Source: Oscillospiraceae bacterium (GTDB taxonomy: Bacteria; Bacillota_A; Clostridia; Oscillospirales; Oscillospiraceae). Taken from it: a stretch of DNA of 38,326 nucleotides. Positions within the stretch are counted from its first letter, which is position 1. Each line of letters starts with the position of its first letter. Below the pieces are notes generated by a model. That model was given only the letters and a program-made list of their open reading frames with translations, searched no databases and was not told where the DNA came from. Shown here piece by piece: positions 20,997 through 29,671 of the stretch. The stretch covers positions 1 through 38,326 of the forward strand of contig SVLP01000025.1 in assembly GCA_015067895.1 (NCBI GenBank), written 5' to 3'. The position numbers and the translations under genes were made by a program.

Positions 20997-22958
20997 ATGG
21001 AATTTCTCCCCCTTTGCAGACAGGACATGCTTGATCGCGGCTGGGAACAGTGCGATTTTGTCTATGTCATCGGTGACGCCTATGTCGATCACCATTCCTT
21101 CGGCCACGCCATCATCAGCAGAATTCTGGAGCAGGCGGGCTACAAGGTGGGCATCATCTCCCAGCCCGACTGGCGCAAGCCCGGCTCCATCAATATCTAC
21201 GGCAAGCCCCGCCTGGGCTTCCTGATCTCCGGCGGCAACATGGACAGTATGGTCAACCACTACTCCGTCACCAAGCACCGCCGGAAAACCGATTCCTACA
21301 CCCCCGGCGGCGTGATGGGCAAGCGGCCCGACTACGCCACCGTGGTCTACGGCAACCTGATCCGCCAGACTTACAAGGAAGTGCCCATCATCATCGGCGG
21401 CATTGAGGCCAGCCTGCGCCGCTTAAGCCACTACGACTACTGGTCGGAGAGCATGAAGCGCTCCATCCTGCTGGACTCCCAGGCCGATCTGCTGCTCTAC
21501 GGCATGGGCGAACGGAGCATCGTGGAGGTGGCCGACGCCCTGAATGCCGGCATGAATGTCCGGGACATCACCTACATCGACGGCACCGTCTTCCGGATGA
21601 AGGAGCTGGACGAGAGTCTGCCCACCATCGTGCTCCCGAGCTACGAGGAGCTGAAGGAAAACAAGCGCAAGTACGCCGAATCCTTCAGAATCCAGTACGG
21701 CAACTGTGACCCCTTCACCGCCAAGCGGCTGGCGGAGCCCTTCGGCGACCTTTTCGTCGTCCAGAATCCGCCCCAGAAGCCCCTGAGCCGGGAGGAGATG
21801 GACAACGTCTACGGTCTGCCCTACTGCCGCACCTATCACCCCAGCTATGAGAAGGCCGGCGGCATCCCCGCCATCGAGGAGGTCAAGTTCAGTCTGGTCT
21901 CCAACCGGGGCTGCTTCGGTGCCTGCTCCTTCTGCGCCCTGACCTTCCACCAGGGCCGCATCATCCAGACCCGCTCCCATGAGTCCATCATCGCCGAAGC
22001 GGAGCTGATTACGAAAGACCCCGATTTCAAGGGCTACATCCACGATGTGGGCGGCCCCACCGCCAATTTCCGCCATCCCGCCTGCGACAAGCAGCTGACA
22101 AAAGGTGCCTGCGGCGGGCGGCAGTGTCTCTACCCCACCCCCTGCAAGAACATGCGGGCGGATCATTCGGACTACATCGCCCTGCTGCGCAAGCTGAGAA
22201 AGCTGCCCGGCGTGAAGAAGGTCTTCGTCCGCAGTGGCATCCGCTTTGACTATCTGTTGGCGGACAAGAAGGACACCTTCTTCCGGGAACTGGTGCAGTA
22301 TCACATCTCCGGTCAGCTGAAGGTGGCTCCCGAGCATGTGTCCGACGCGGTGCTCAGCCGCATGGGCAAGCCGAAGAATGCCGTCTACAACAAATTCGTG
22401 GACAAGTATTTCGCCCTGAACAAGGAATTCGGCATGAACCAGTTCCTTGTCCCCTACCTCATGTCCAGCCACCCCGGCTCCACCCTCAAGGAGGCCATCG
22501 AGCTGGCGGAGTACATCCGGGACATGGGCTACAACCCCGAGCAGGTGCAGGACTTCTATCCCACCCCCTCCACCCTGTCCACGGTCATGTACTACACGGG
22601 CCTGGATCCCAGAACCATGGAGCGGGTCTACGTGCCCACCGATCCCCATGAGAAGGCCATGCAGCGGGCATTGATCCAGTACCGGAATCCCAAGAACTAC
22701 TATCTGGTTCGGGAAGCCCTCATCAAGGCCCACCGGGAGGATCTCATCGGCTCCGGCCCCAAGTGTCTGATCCGGGCCGTGCCCCCCAGAACCGGCCAGA
22801 TCCCGCCCCAGCCGAAGAAGCCCGTCAGCCGCCTGGCGGCTCCCAAAAAGCCCGCGCCCAAGCCCCCCAAGGGCAAGGTGGTCTATGAAAAGCCGGGCTT
22901 CAAGCCCAAGCCTCCCAAGGCGGAAATCAAGGGCGGCAGAAAAACCACCCGAAAGTAA
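20997..22958 (+). CDS. YgiQ-family radical SAM protein
   Basis: 653 residues, the usual length of the YgiQ/UPF0313 family. ATG 20997 follows GGAGG at 6 bases. The N-terminal part (F-L-P-L-C-R-Q-D-M near the start, then [14 protein letters not shown]) is the family signature. The radical-SAM iron-sulfur motif is C306-x3-C310-x2-C313 ([10 protein letters not shown]), followed by S/F-H-Q-G-R and G-G-P-T-A-N-F-R. The last 70 residues are Lys/Pro-rich and look disordered. Members cleave S-adenosylmethionine to start radical chemistry, but the physiological substrate of YgiQ is not established. It heads a three-gene operon: the NUDIX gene begins 9 bases after its stop. Confidence 0.93.
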   Translation: MEFLPLCRQDMLDRGWEQCDFVYVIGDAYVDHHSFGHAIISRILEQAGYKVGIISQPDWRKPGSINIYGKPRLGFLISGGNMDSMVNHYSVTKHRRKTDSYTPGGVMGKRPDYATVVYGNLIRQTYKEVPIIIGGIEASLRRLSHYDYWSESMKRSILLDSQADLLLYGMGERSIVEVADALNAGMNVRDITYIDGTVFRMKELDESLPTIVLPSYEELKENKRKYAESFRIQYGNCDPFTAKRLAEPFGDLFVVQNPPQKPLSREEMDNVYGLPYCRTYHPSYEKAGGIPAIEEVKFSLVSNRGCFGACSFCALTFHQGRIIQTRSHESIIAEAELITKDPDFKGYIHDVGGPTANFRHPACDKQLTKGACGGRQCLYPTPCKNMRADHSDYIALLRKLRKLPGVKKVFVRSGIRFDYLLADKKDTFFRELVQYHISGQLKVAPEHVSDAVLSRMGKPKNAVYNKFVDKYFALNKEFGMNQFLVPYLMSSHPGSTLKEAIELAEYIRDMGYNPEQVQDFYPTPSTLSTVMYYTGLDPRTMERVYVPTDPHEKAMQRALIQYRNPKNYYLVREALIKAHREDLIGSGPKCLIRAVPPRTGQIPPQPKKPVSRLAAPKKPAPKPPKGKVVYEKPGFKPKPPKAEIKGGRKTTRK

Positions 22959-22967
22959 GGTGATCCC

Positions 22968-23432
22968 ATGGGCTACATTCTCGATCTACGCAAGATCGTC
23001 GGCCACCGTCCCCTGATCCAGGTGGGCGCGGGCATCATCGTTGAAGACCCTGATGGCCGGGTGCTGCTCCAGCTTCGCGCCGACAACCACTGCTGGGGCT
23101 ACTGCGGTGGCTCCATCGAGCTGGACGAAAAAGTGGAGGACGCGGCGAAGCGGGAGCTGTTCGAGGAGACGGGACTGGTTGCCGAATCCGTGGAGCTGTT
23201 CGGCGTCTGGTCTGGCCCGGAGCTCCACTACATTTACCCCAACGGCGACGAGGTCAGCAATGTGGACATCGTCTTCCTCTGCCGCAGCTTCTCCGGGGAG
23301 CTGAAGCCCCAGGAAAGCGAAGTCGAAGCTCTGCGGTTCTTCCCCGTCGACGAGATCCCTGAAAACCTGTCCCCGCCCATCCGGCCTGCGCTGGAGAAAT
23401 GGGTGCGCATGAAGAAGGAGGAAACCACATGA
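22968..23432 (+). CDS. NUDIX hydrolase
   Basis: 154 residues. ATG 22968 follows AAGGTG closely. The Nudix box is complete at residues 48-70: G48-x5-E54-x7-R62-E63-L-x-E66-E67-x-G69-L, so the metal-binding glutamates are in place. Family members hydrolyse nucleoside diphosphates linked to another moiety (for example ADP-ribose, 8-oxo-dGTP or capped nucleotides). Substrate selectivity cannot be read here. The N-terminal I-L-D-L-R-K-I-V-G-H-R-P is like bacterial NUDIX proteins of broad nucleotide range. The stop overlaps the start of the P1 peptidase by four bases, implying co-translation. Confidence 0.92.
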   Translation: MGYILDLRKIVGHRPLIQVGAGIIVEDPDGRVLLQLRADNHCWGYCGGSIELDEKVEDAAKRELFEETGLVAESVELFGVWSGPELHYIYPNGDEVSNVDIVFLCRSFSGELKPQESEVEALRFFPVDEIPENLSPPIRPALEKWVRMKKEETT

Positions 23433-24397
23433 ACGAATGGAAGGAGATCTCCCTTTCCGCCATCAAGGGCGTGAAGATCGGCCACGCCCAGGAGGAAGCC
23501 CACGCCACCGGCTGCACCGTCATTCTCCCCGACAAGAAGGCCGTCTGCGGTCTGGATGTCCGGGGCGGCGGCCCTGCCAGCCGGGAGACCCAGCTATTGA
23601 ACCCTCTCATGTCCAACGACGGCGTCAATGCCGTGCTTCTGTCCGGCGGCAGTGCCTTCGGCCTGGACGCTGCGGGGGGCGTGATGAAGTATCTGGAGGA
23701 AAAGGGCCGGGGCGTCAAGGTGGGATCCAATATCGTCCCCATCGTGGTGGGCTCCTGCATCTTCGATCTTGGCTGCGTGGACGGCGCTGTCCGCCCTGAC
23801 GCCGCCATGGGCCATCAGGCCTGTGAGGATGCCCAGCGAAACCTGGAGCGAAACGGCAACGTGGGCGCGGGCATGGGCGCGACCGTCGGTAAAATTCTGG
23901 GCAATGACCGCTCCATGAAATCCGGCCTGGGCTGTTATGCTGTCCAGGTGGGCGGCCTTCAGGTGGGTGCCATCGTCGCCGTCAATGCCATCGGTGACGT
24001 CTATGAGATGGACTCGGGCAGGGAGCTGGCGGGGCTGCTGAGCAAGGACAAATCCCACATGATCTCCAGCGAGATCGAGGCGGTGAAGCTTCTGCAGCTG
24101 GCAAGCACCTTTTCCTTAAACACCACCATCGGCTGCATCATCACCAACGCAGGCCTCGACAAGGCGGAGATGAACAAGGTGGCCGCCATGGCCTCCAATG
24201 GCGTGGCCCGCACCATCCGGCCCGTAAACACCAGCATGGACGGCGACAGCATCTACGCCATGTCTGTGGGCAGGGTCAAGTCCTGCGCCGATGTGGTGGG
24301 TACCCTGGCCGCCCATGTGATGGCCAAGGCCATCAACCGGGCTGTGCTGGAGACGAAGCCCATCTACGGCTACAAGTCGGCACAGAGCTTTCTGTAA
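23429..24397 (+). CDS. P1-family (DmpA/NylC-like, S58) self-processing aminopeptidase
   Basis: 322 residues. ATG 23429 (ATGA overlap) has AAGGAGG 7 bases upstream, preferred over an in-frame GTG at 23399. The conserved N-terminal part has V-K-I-G-H-A, G-C-T-V, D-V-R-G-G-G-P and L-L-S-G-G-S-A-F-G-L-D-A-A-G-G-V. The likely autocleavage point is N231|T232 in S-L-N-T-T-I-G, which would free Thr232 as the N-terminal nucleophile, as in NylC-type P1 peptidases; DmpA-type members use Ser at this point. D-G-D-S-I-Y-A near 271 is also conserved. The family removes N-terminal residues from small peptides or cuts unusual amides. No signal peptide; cytosolic. Last gene of the YgiQ operon. Confidence 0.88.
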   Translation: MNEWKEISLSAIKGVKIGHAQEEAHATGCTVILPDKKAVCGLDVRGGGPASRETQLLNPLMSNDGVNAVLLSGGSAFGLDAAGGVMKYLEEKGRGVKVGSNIVPIVVGSCIFDLGCVDGAVRPDAAMGHQACEDAQRNLERNGNVGAGMGATVGKILGNDRSMKSGLGCYAVQVGGLQVGAIVAVNAIGDVYEMDSGRELAGLLSKDKSHMISSEIEAVKLLQLASTFSLNTTIGCIITNAGLDKAEMNKVAAMASNGVARTIRPVNTSMDGDSIYAMSVGRVKSCADVVGTLAAHVMAKAINRAVLETKPIYGYKSAQSFL

Positions 24398-24403
24398 GAT
24401 ATC

Positions 24404-24429
24404 AGCCCGTGGACTTCCGTCCACGGGCT
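24404..24429 (+). terminator. Terminator of the YgiQ-NUDIX-peptidase operon
   Basis: An 11-bp perfect stem (24404-24414 with 24419-24429) and a TTCC loop, but the following AAATATTTGTT is a weak T-tract. Confidence 0.7.
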
Positions 24430-24438
24430 AAATATTTG

Positions 24439-24467
24439 TTGCAAAAAGCGGCGTTTCGGAGTACAAT
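24439..24467 (+). promoter_or_regulatory. Sigma-A promoter of the TIGR03960 operon
   Basis: TTGCAA (24439-24444), 17 bases, TACAAT (24462-24467). Transcription would start near 24474, with a leader of about 29 bases to ATG 24503. Confidence 0.8.
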
Positions 24468-24502
24468 ATTCCGAGTACGAGAAAAACAAATGAGGTATCG
24501 CT

Positions 24503-26338
24503 ATGACCGATTTATTACAGCGGATCCTGCCGACGGTGCAAAAGCCCGCCCGCTACACCGGCGGTGAATTCAATGAGATCCAAAAGGATCCGGACTCTGT
24601 CCGGGTCAATGTGGCCTTCTGCTTCCCGGATACCTATGAGATCGGCATGTCCAACGTGGGCATGCGGATCCTTTACGGTGTCATGAACGAGATGGAGGGC
24701 GTTTGGTGCCAGCGGGTGTTTCACCCCTGGGGCGACATGGAAGCCGAAATGCGTAAGCATCAGCTCCCCCTGTGGGCTCTGGAGAGTCAGAAGCCCGTGC
24801 GGGAGTTCGACATGATCGCCTTCACCATCGGCTATGAGATGAGCTATACCAGCATCGTCAACATGCTGGATCTGGCGGGTGTGCCCCTGTACGCCAAAGA
24901 CCGCACCGGCATTGACCAGATGGTCTTCGCCGGCGGCGTGTGCACCTTCAATCCCGAGCCCCTGGCTCCCTTCTTCGATTTCTTCTCCCTGGGCGAGGGT
25001 GAGGAATCCACGCCCGAGATCGTCAGCCTTTACGACAAGGCGAAATCCGAGGGCTGGAGCAAGGAGCAGTTTTTGCTGGAGGTCAGCAAAATCGAGGGCG
25101 TGTATGTGCCCAGCTTCTATGAGCATACTTACAACGAAGACGGCACCCTGCGCGAGATCATCGCCCGGGAGGGCCAGCCCCAAGTCCACACCAAGCGTAT
25201 CGTCGAGGATCTGGACAAGGCCTACTACCCCACCAGGATGATCGTCCCCTCCACGGAGATCGTCCACGACCGCACCAACATCGAGCTCTTCCGGGGCTGC
25301 ATCCGGGGCTGCCGGTTCTGTCAGGCGGGCTATTCCTGCCGTCCCGTGCGGCGCAAGAGTGCAGAGACTGCCTGCCGTCAGGCCATCGAGAGTCTGGAGG
25401 ACTCCGGTGCCAATGAGATCACCCTGTCGAGTCTCTCCACCTCCGACTACCGGGGTCTGAAGGAGCTGACGGACGAGCTGATCCCCTACTGCGAGCGCAC
25501 CCATGTGAATCTGTCCGTCCCCTCCCTGCGGGCCGACAATTTCAGCCGGGAGCTGATGCAGAAGCTCCAGACCGGCAAGAAGTCCGGCCTGACCTTCGCC
25601 CCCGAGGCGGGCACCCAGCGGCTGCGGGACGTCATCAACAAGAACCTGACGGAAGAGGAGATCCTCACCACCTGCGAGAATGCCTTCTCCGGCGGATGGA
25701 GCAACGTCAAGCTCTACTTCATGCTGGGTCTGCCCACGGAGACCGACGAGGACGTGCTGGGCATCGCCGACCTGGTCTACAAGATCATCCTCAAGTGGAA
25801 GGAGTTCGGCACCGCCAAGAAGCGTGGTCTGCGGATCCATGTGGCCACGGCCTTCTTCGTGCCCAAGCCCCATACTCCCTTCCAGTGGGAGCAGCAGATC
25901 ACGATGGAGGAGTATCTGCGCCGGTGCAAGCTGCTGAAAAGCCACTTCTACTCCAAGTCCATCGACTATAACTATCATACCCCGGAGATCAGCCGTCTGG
26001 AGTCCGTCATGGCTCGCGGCGACCGCCGGATCGCCCCCGTCATCGCCGAAGCCGCCCGGAACGGCGCACGGCTGGACGGGTGGGACGAGTATTTCAAGCA
26101 TGAGGCCTGGATCAAGGCCTTTGAGACCTGCGGCGTGGATCCCGAGTTCTACACCACCCGGGGCTTCGGCGAAGACGAGCTCCTTCCCTGGGATCACATC
26201 AACGTGGGTCTGCGCAAGGACTTCCTGCTGAGAGAACGCCATACGGCTTATGAATCCAAGGTCACCCCCGACTGCCGCCACGGCTGCGCCGGGTGCGGTG
26301 CAAACTGTCTGCTGAAGGAGGTCAAGTGCGATGCGTAG
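24503..26338 (+). CDS. TIGR03960-type B12-binding-domain radical SAM protein
   Basis: 611 residues. ATG 24503 has GAGGT about 7 bases upstream. The N-terminal third is a B12-binding-like alpha/beta domain (V-A-F-C-F-P-D-T-Y-E-I-G-M-S-N-V-G-M, about 35-55), then the radical SAM core with C266-x3-C270-x2-C273 (C-I-R-G-C-R-F-C-Q-A-G-Y) and T-F-A-P-E-A-G-T-Q-R-L-R. It ends with a cysteine cluster, C-R-H-G-C-A-G-C-G-A-N-C, likely to hold a second iron-sulfur or metal site. In many Clostridia it is adjacent or fused to the DUF2344 protein, as here, often upstream of rplU-rpmA or rng; those genes are absent. A role in tRNA or ribosome modification has been suspected but not shown. Confidence 0.93.
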   Translation: MTDLLQRILPTVQKPARYTGGEFNEIQKDPDSVRVNVAFCFPDTYEIGMSNVGMRILYGVMNEMEGVWCQRVFHPWGDMEAEMRKHQLPLWALESQKPVREFDMIAFTIGYEMSYTSIVNMLDLAGVPLYAKDRTGIDQMVFAGGVCTFNPEPLAPFFDFFSLGEGEESTPEIVSLYDKAKSEGWSKEQFLLEVSKIEGVYVPSFYEHTYNEDGTLREIIAREGQPQVHTKRIVEDLDKAYYPTRMIVPSTEIVHDRTNIELFRGCIRGCRFCQAGYSCRPVRRKSAETACRQAIESLEDSGANEITLSSLSTSDYRGLKELTDELIPYCERTHVNLSVPSLRADNFSRELMQKLQTGKKSGLTFAPEAGTQRLRDVINKNLTEEEILTTCENAFSGGWSNVKLYFMLGLPTETDEDVLGIADLVYKIILKWKEFGTAKKRGLRIHVATAFFVPKPHTPFQWEQQITMEEYLRRCKLLKSHFYSKSIDYNYHTPEISRLESVMARGDRRIAPVIAEAARNGARLDGWDEYFKHEAWIKAFETCGVDPEFYTTRGFGEDELLPWDHINVGLRKDFLLRERHTAYESKVTPDCRHGCAGCGANCLLKEVKCDA

Positions 26339-26990
26339 GATCCTCTTTGAAAAGACCGGAAACGGCATTTGGATCAGCCACCTCGACCTGATGCGCCTGT
26401 TCCAGCGGGCCTTCAAGCGGGGCGGCCTGAATCTGAAACACACCCAGGGCTTTTCTCCCCGGGCCATGGTCTCCATCGCCCTGCCCCTGAGCGTGGGCGT
26501 GGAGAGCAGATGTGAAATTCTCGACTACGAGCTGGTGGATCAGGAGCTGCCTTTTGAGGAAATCAAGCAGCGGCTGAACGCCACCATGCCCGCAGGCGTC
26601 CGGGTGCTGGAGGTCTACGACAGCCCCAGAAAGCCGAAGGAGCTGACCCATCTGGACATCGCCATCCGTCTGGAGTATGACAGCGGCGTTCCCGAGGGCA
26701 CCATGGATGCCATCCGGGAGCTGTTTGCCCGCCAGAGCGTCATCGTCACCAAGCGGGGCAAGAATGGCCCCGTGGATCAGGATATCATCCCCATGATCTC
26801 CAATCTGGAGATTGCGGCAATTTCTGAACAAGAGCTGGAGCTGACCGCCCGGGTCTGCGCCCAGAATCCCAGCCTGAATCCCCAGCAGATGGTCACCGCC
26901 ATCGAAACCTGTCTGCCCCAGTGCAGACCCGTTTTCACCCGCATTTTCCGCCGGGAGGCCATCGCGTCCGACGGCACCATTTTCCGATAA
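26331..26990 (+). CDS. TIGR03936/DUF2344 radical-SAM-associated protein
   Basis: 219 residues. ATG 26331 overlaps the upstream gene by 8 bases and has AAGGAGG 9 bases before it. Family blocks: F-E-K-T-G-x-G-I-W-I-S-H-L-D-L-M-R near the start, then G-F-S-P-R-A-M-V-S-I-A-L-P-L-S-V-G-V-E-S and L-D-Y-E-L. It is the obligate partner of the TIGR03960 radical SAM protein and is often fused to it, so the two probably act as a complex. Biochemical function is unknown. The next gene begins 13 bases after the stop, with the ribosome site overlapping the stop codon. Confidence 0.92.
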   Translation: MRRILFEKTGNGIWISHLDLMRLFQRAFKRGGLNLKHTQGFSPRAMVSIALPLSVGVESRCEILDYELVDQELPFEEIKQRLNATMPAGVRVLEVYDSPRKPKELTHLDIAIRLEYDSGVPEGTMDAIRELFARQSVIVTKRGKNGPVDQDIIPMISNLEIAAISEQELELTARVCAQNPSLNPQQMVTAIETCLPQCRPVFTRIFRREAIASDGTIFR

Positions 26991-27003
26991 AGGAGTTTTT
27001 ACC

Positions 27004-27231
27004 ATGGATAACAATGTTGTACTGTACGAGCTGGAAGACTGCCCCCACTGCCGCGGCGTGGGTCAGCTGATCCACGAGGGCGGCTGGTGCTGCTATGTGG
27101 AGTGCCTGGACTGCGGTGCCCAGACCACCTTCGTGGACTACGACGATGCCGGTGACCAGCGCACCGCCGAGCAGGCCGTCGTGAACCTGTGGAACCTGGG
27201 CAAGGTCATCCGCATCGAGCGGGGTGAGTGA
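27004..27231 (+). CDS. Small zinc-finger protein, Lar (restriction alleviation)-like
   Basis: 75 residues; ATG 27004 has AAAGGAG upstream. It carries C-P-H-C near residue 14, a second pair C-L-D-C-G near 36, and ends in A-E-Q-A-V-V-N-L-W-N. This layout (C-P-x-C ... C-x2-C-G ... A-x-x-x-W-N) is that of the Lar-like zinc-ribbon family, named for a phage protein that modulates restriction, though chromosomal members have no proven role. It sits between DUF2344 and PepD, one base before the pepD start, so it is co-transcribed. Confidence 0.8.
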   Translation: MDNNVVLYELEDCPHCRGVGQLIHEGGWCCYVECLDCGAQTTFVDYDDAGDQRTAEQAVVNLWNLGKVIRIERGE

Positions 27232-27232
27232 G

Positions 27233-28678
27233 ATGCAGGCGGTCAAGCTGGCGGGTCTGGAGCCCGCAGCCGTCTTCGGCTACTTTGAGAAGCTGTGCAC
27301 CATGCCCCACGGCTCCGGCAACACCAAGATCATCTCTGACTATCTGGTGTCCTTTGCAAAGGAGCAGGGCATCCGGTATATCCAGGACGAGCTGAACAAC
27401 GTCATCCTCTTCGGTGACGCTTCCGAGGGCTACGAGGATCACGAGCCCGTCATCATTCAGGGACACATGGACATGGTCTGCGAAAAGGATCCCGAGTCCC
27501 CCATCAACTTCGAGACCGACGGTCTGGACATCACCCACGACGGAAGCTACGTCTTCGCCAAGGGCACCACCCTGGGCGGCGACGACGGCATCGCCGTGGC
27601 CTATGCTCTGGCCCTGCTGGCCGACAAGTCCATCCCCCACCCCGCCCTGGAGGTGGTCATCACCGTGGACGAGGAGACCGGCATGTACGGCGCCGCGGGC
27701 ATCGATCTGAGCATGCTGCGGGGCAAGAAGCTGCTGAACATCGACTCCGAGGAGGAGGGGGTCTTCACCGTCTCCTGCGCAGGCGGCGCCCGGGCCAACA
27801 TCACTCTGCCCGTGACCCGTCACGCCGTCTACGGCCCCTGCGTCAAGCTGGTGGTGGACGGTCTGGCCGGTGGTCACTCCGGCGTGGAGATCGACAAGGG
27901 TCGCGCCAACGCCAACAAGGTCATGGGTCAGTTCCTCAGCGATGTCAAGAAGCTGATGCCCCTGTGCCTGACGGGTCTGGAGGGCGGCAGCAAGGACAAT
28001 GCCATCCCCCGCTCCTGCACCGCCACTCTGGTGGCCATGGGCATGGAGATCGAACGGATCAACGGCGTGGCCGAGGCACTGCAGGCAAAGATCCGCGCCG
28101 AGTACAACGAGCCTGACGCTCTGGTCTACGCAGACAACGTGGACGCCCTGGGCGGCAACGCTCTGTCCACCCAGCTCACCGATAAGGTCATCGGCCTGCT
28201 CTGCGGCGCGCCCAACGGCATCCAGGCCATGTGTGCAGACATGCCCGGTCTGGTACAGACCAGCCTGAACATGGGTGTGGCGAAGCTGGACAAGGAAGCC
28301 TTCTCCATGACCTTCTCCGTCCGTTCCTCCGTCAATTCCGAGAAGGTGGAGGTGCTGGAGACTCTGGAAAAGCTGGCAAAGATGTACGACGCCCAGTACG
28401 ACAGCCGGGGCCATTACCCCGCCTGGGAGTACAAGGCGGATTCCGTTCTGCGGGATGTGATGGTGGACGAATACACCAGGATGTTCGGCTCCGAGCCCCA
28501 GGTGGTTTCCATCCACGCGGGCCTGGAATGCGGCCTTCTCGGCGAGAAGATCGAGGGTCTCGACGCCGTGTCCATCGGCCCGGAGATGCATGACATCCAC
28601 ACCAGCCGGGAACGTCTGGGCATCGCCTCCACCGGGAGAATGTGGGAATTCATCAAGGCTGTGCTGAAGGCTCTGTAA
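27233..28678 (+). CDS. pepD: Aminoacyl-histidine dipeptidase (M20 family, PepD)
   Basis: 481 residues, close to the length of characterised PepD. The ATG at 27233 is one base after the upstream stop and follows GGGGTGAG. GTG 27224 is an alternative start, three codons longer. The di-zinc M20 site is complete: H78 and D80 (G-H-M-D-M-V), D117/D118 (L-G-G-D-D-G-I-A), the general base E147 with E148 (D-E-E-T-G), the I-D-S-E-E-E-G block, and M-H-D-I-H-T-S near the end. PepD hydrolyses Xaa-His and other dipeptides in the cytosol. Last gene of the operon that starts at 24503; a hairpin terminator follows. Confidence 0.95.
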   Translation: MQAVKLAGLEPAAVFGYFEKLCTMPHGSGNTKIISDYLVSFAKEQGIRYIQDELNNVILFGDASEGYEDHEPVIIQGHMDMVCEKDPESPINFETDGLDITHDGSYVFAKGTTLGGDDGIAVAYALALLADKSIPHPALEVVITVDEETGMYGAAGIDLSMLRGKKLLNIDSEEEGVFTVSCAGGARANITLPVTRHAVYGPCVKLVVDGLAGGHSGVEIDKGRANANKVMGQFLSDVKKLMPLCLTGLEGGSKDNAIPRSCTATLVAMGMEIERINGVAEALQAKIRAEYNEPDALVYADNVDALGGNALSTQLTDKVIGLLCGAPNGIQAMCADMPGLVQTSLNMGVAKLDKEAFSMTFSVRSSVNSEKVEVLETLEKLAKMYDAQYDSRGHYPAWEYKADSVLRDVMVDEYTRMFGSEPQVVSIHAGLECGLLGEKIEGLDAVSIGPEMHDIHTSRERLGIASTGRMWEFIKAVLKAL

Positions 28679-28685
28679 CATTTGG

Positions 28686-28707
28686 CGGGAGTGCTGATGC
28701 ACTCCCG
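28686..28707 (+). terminator. Terminator of the TIGR03960-pepD operon
   Basis: A 9-bp perfect stem (CGGGAGTGC 28686-28694 with 28699-28707), a TGAT loop and TTTTA. It separates the operon from the atypical gene at 28733. Confidence 0.85.
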
Positions 28708-28732
28708 TTTTACGTTCAAAACAGGAGTAACT

Positions 28733-29617
28733 ATGAATATTCTGAACGAATTTGCTGAATCAATGGCAAAGCTGGAGTATGAACAAGGAATCTCAGGCGG
28801 CTACAGGATCGAAGGCAAAGAACCGAATCCCTATTATCTATCGAATAAAGATTGGGATGCCTTTTTGAATGCTATGCCAGATGCAATCAAATCGCAATAT
28901 ATCGGTGGCAGCGGCGGTGAATTGAAACCGCAAAAAGGCCACCCGCCAAAAATGGCTGCGTTTTTCTCCTCAAGCCGTTTCATCTATCTGCTATCAAAGG
29001 ATTGTCCCGGTTTTACCTTCGAGGAACAGCTTCCAACCACCGTTGGAGGGGTCGCAAATCTGGACGGATATCTTCCAGGAGAGAATCGTACGATCTATGT
29101 GGAAGCAAAATGCAGGGAGCCTTATGGGCATAAACCGCCCGAGAAAATCAAGCTTGTTTACAAGCCCGTCTATATCTGGCTTCGGACGCATATGAAAAGG
29201 ATCTTCGACTGTGTAATGGAAGATCTGGACGATCAGTATATGCGCACCGTGTTCTTCGCTGGCAGAACTGCTGTAACGGGATTTGACATCAAGCAGATGA
29301 TCTGCCATATGCTGGGAATTGCCGCAAAATATCTGAATGCAGTAAATGTGCCGGAACGGATCGATTTTCTATATTTGATTTACGATCCTTCACACCTTCC
29401 GTTACAAGATGCAACCAAAGCTGCTGTAATGGAAATCTACAGGCAAACAAAGTCCACGGCGAAATTACTGCGACCGGAGCGTATGTTTGGACATATAGTT
29501 GATTACCTGAATGACATCGCTCCCCACAAAGCATCCGAAGCGCATCTTTCCGCAATGAAGATGGCTTTCCGATTCACTCTGTGCAGCCAATATGACTACA
29601 CTGAGAAATTGAGATAG
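28733..29617 (+). CDS. Unrecognised protein with a PD-(D/E)XK nuclease-like motif, foreign composition
   Basis: 294 residues. ATG 28733 has AGGAG 5 bases upstream; an in-frame earlier ATG lies in the preceding terminator. I do not recognise the family. Visible: an acidic start; G-G-S-G-G-E-L; then E98, D111 (A-N-L-D-G-Y-L) and E124-x-K126 (I-Y-V-E-A-K-C). This spacing (E ... D-x12-E-x-K) on beta-strand-like segments is the metal-binding signature of PD-(D/E)XK nucleases, including many restriction-type enzymes. The rest is mixed alpha/beta without membrane segments. The DNA is clearly richer in A+T, with AAA, GAA and ATT-rich codons, unlike every neighbour. It is flanked by terminators on both sides and has no methylase next to it. 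Likely horizontally acquired; nuclease activity is inference. Confidence 0.7.
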   Translation: MNILNEFAESMAKLEYEQGISGGYRIEGKEPNPYYLSNKDWDAFLNAMPDAIKSQYIGGSGGELKPQKGHPPKMAAFFSSSRFIYLLSKDCPGFTFEEQLPTTVGGVANLDGYLPGENRTIYVEAKCREPYGHKPPEKIKLVYKPVYIWLRTHMKRIFDCVMEDLDDQYMRTVFFAGRTAVTGFDIKQMICHMLGIAAKYLNAVNVPERIDFLYLIYDPSHLPLQDATKAAVMEIYRQTKSTAKLLRPERMFGHIVDYLNDIAPHKASEAHLSAMKMAFRFTLCSQYDYTEKLR

Positions 29618-29624
29618 CGCATAC

Positions 29625-29657
29625 AAATCCGCAGGTCAGCTGGCCTGCGGATTTTTT
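29625..29657 (+). terminator. Terminator of the nuclease-like gene
   Basis: An 11-bp perfect stem (29625-29635 with 29644-29654, AAATCCGCAGG and complement), extended by T:G and C:G, with an AGCT loop and TTTTTT (29652-29657). It may also slow transcripts of the convergent flippase gene. Confidence 0.92.
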
Positions 29658-29671
29658 CGTCTAAAAACCTG

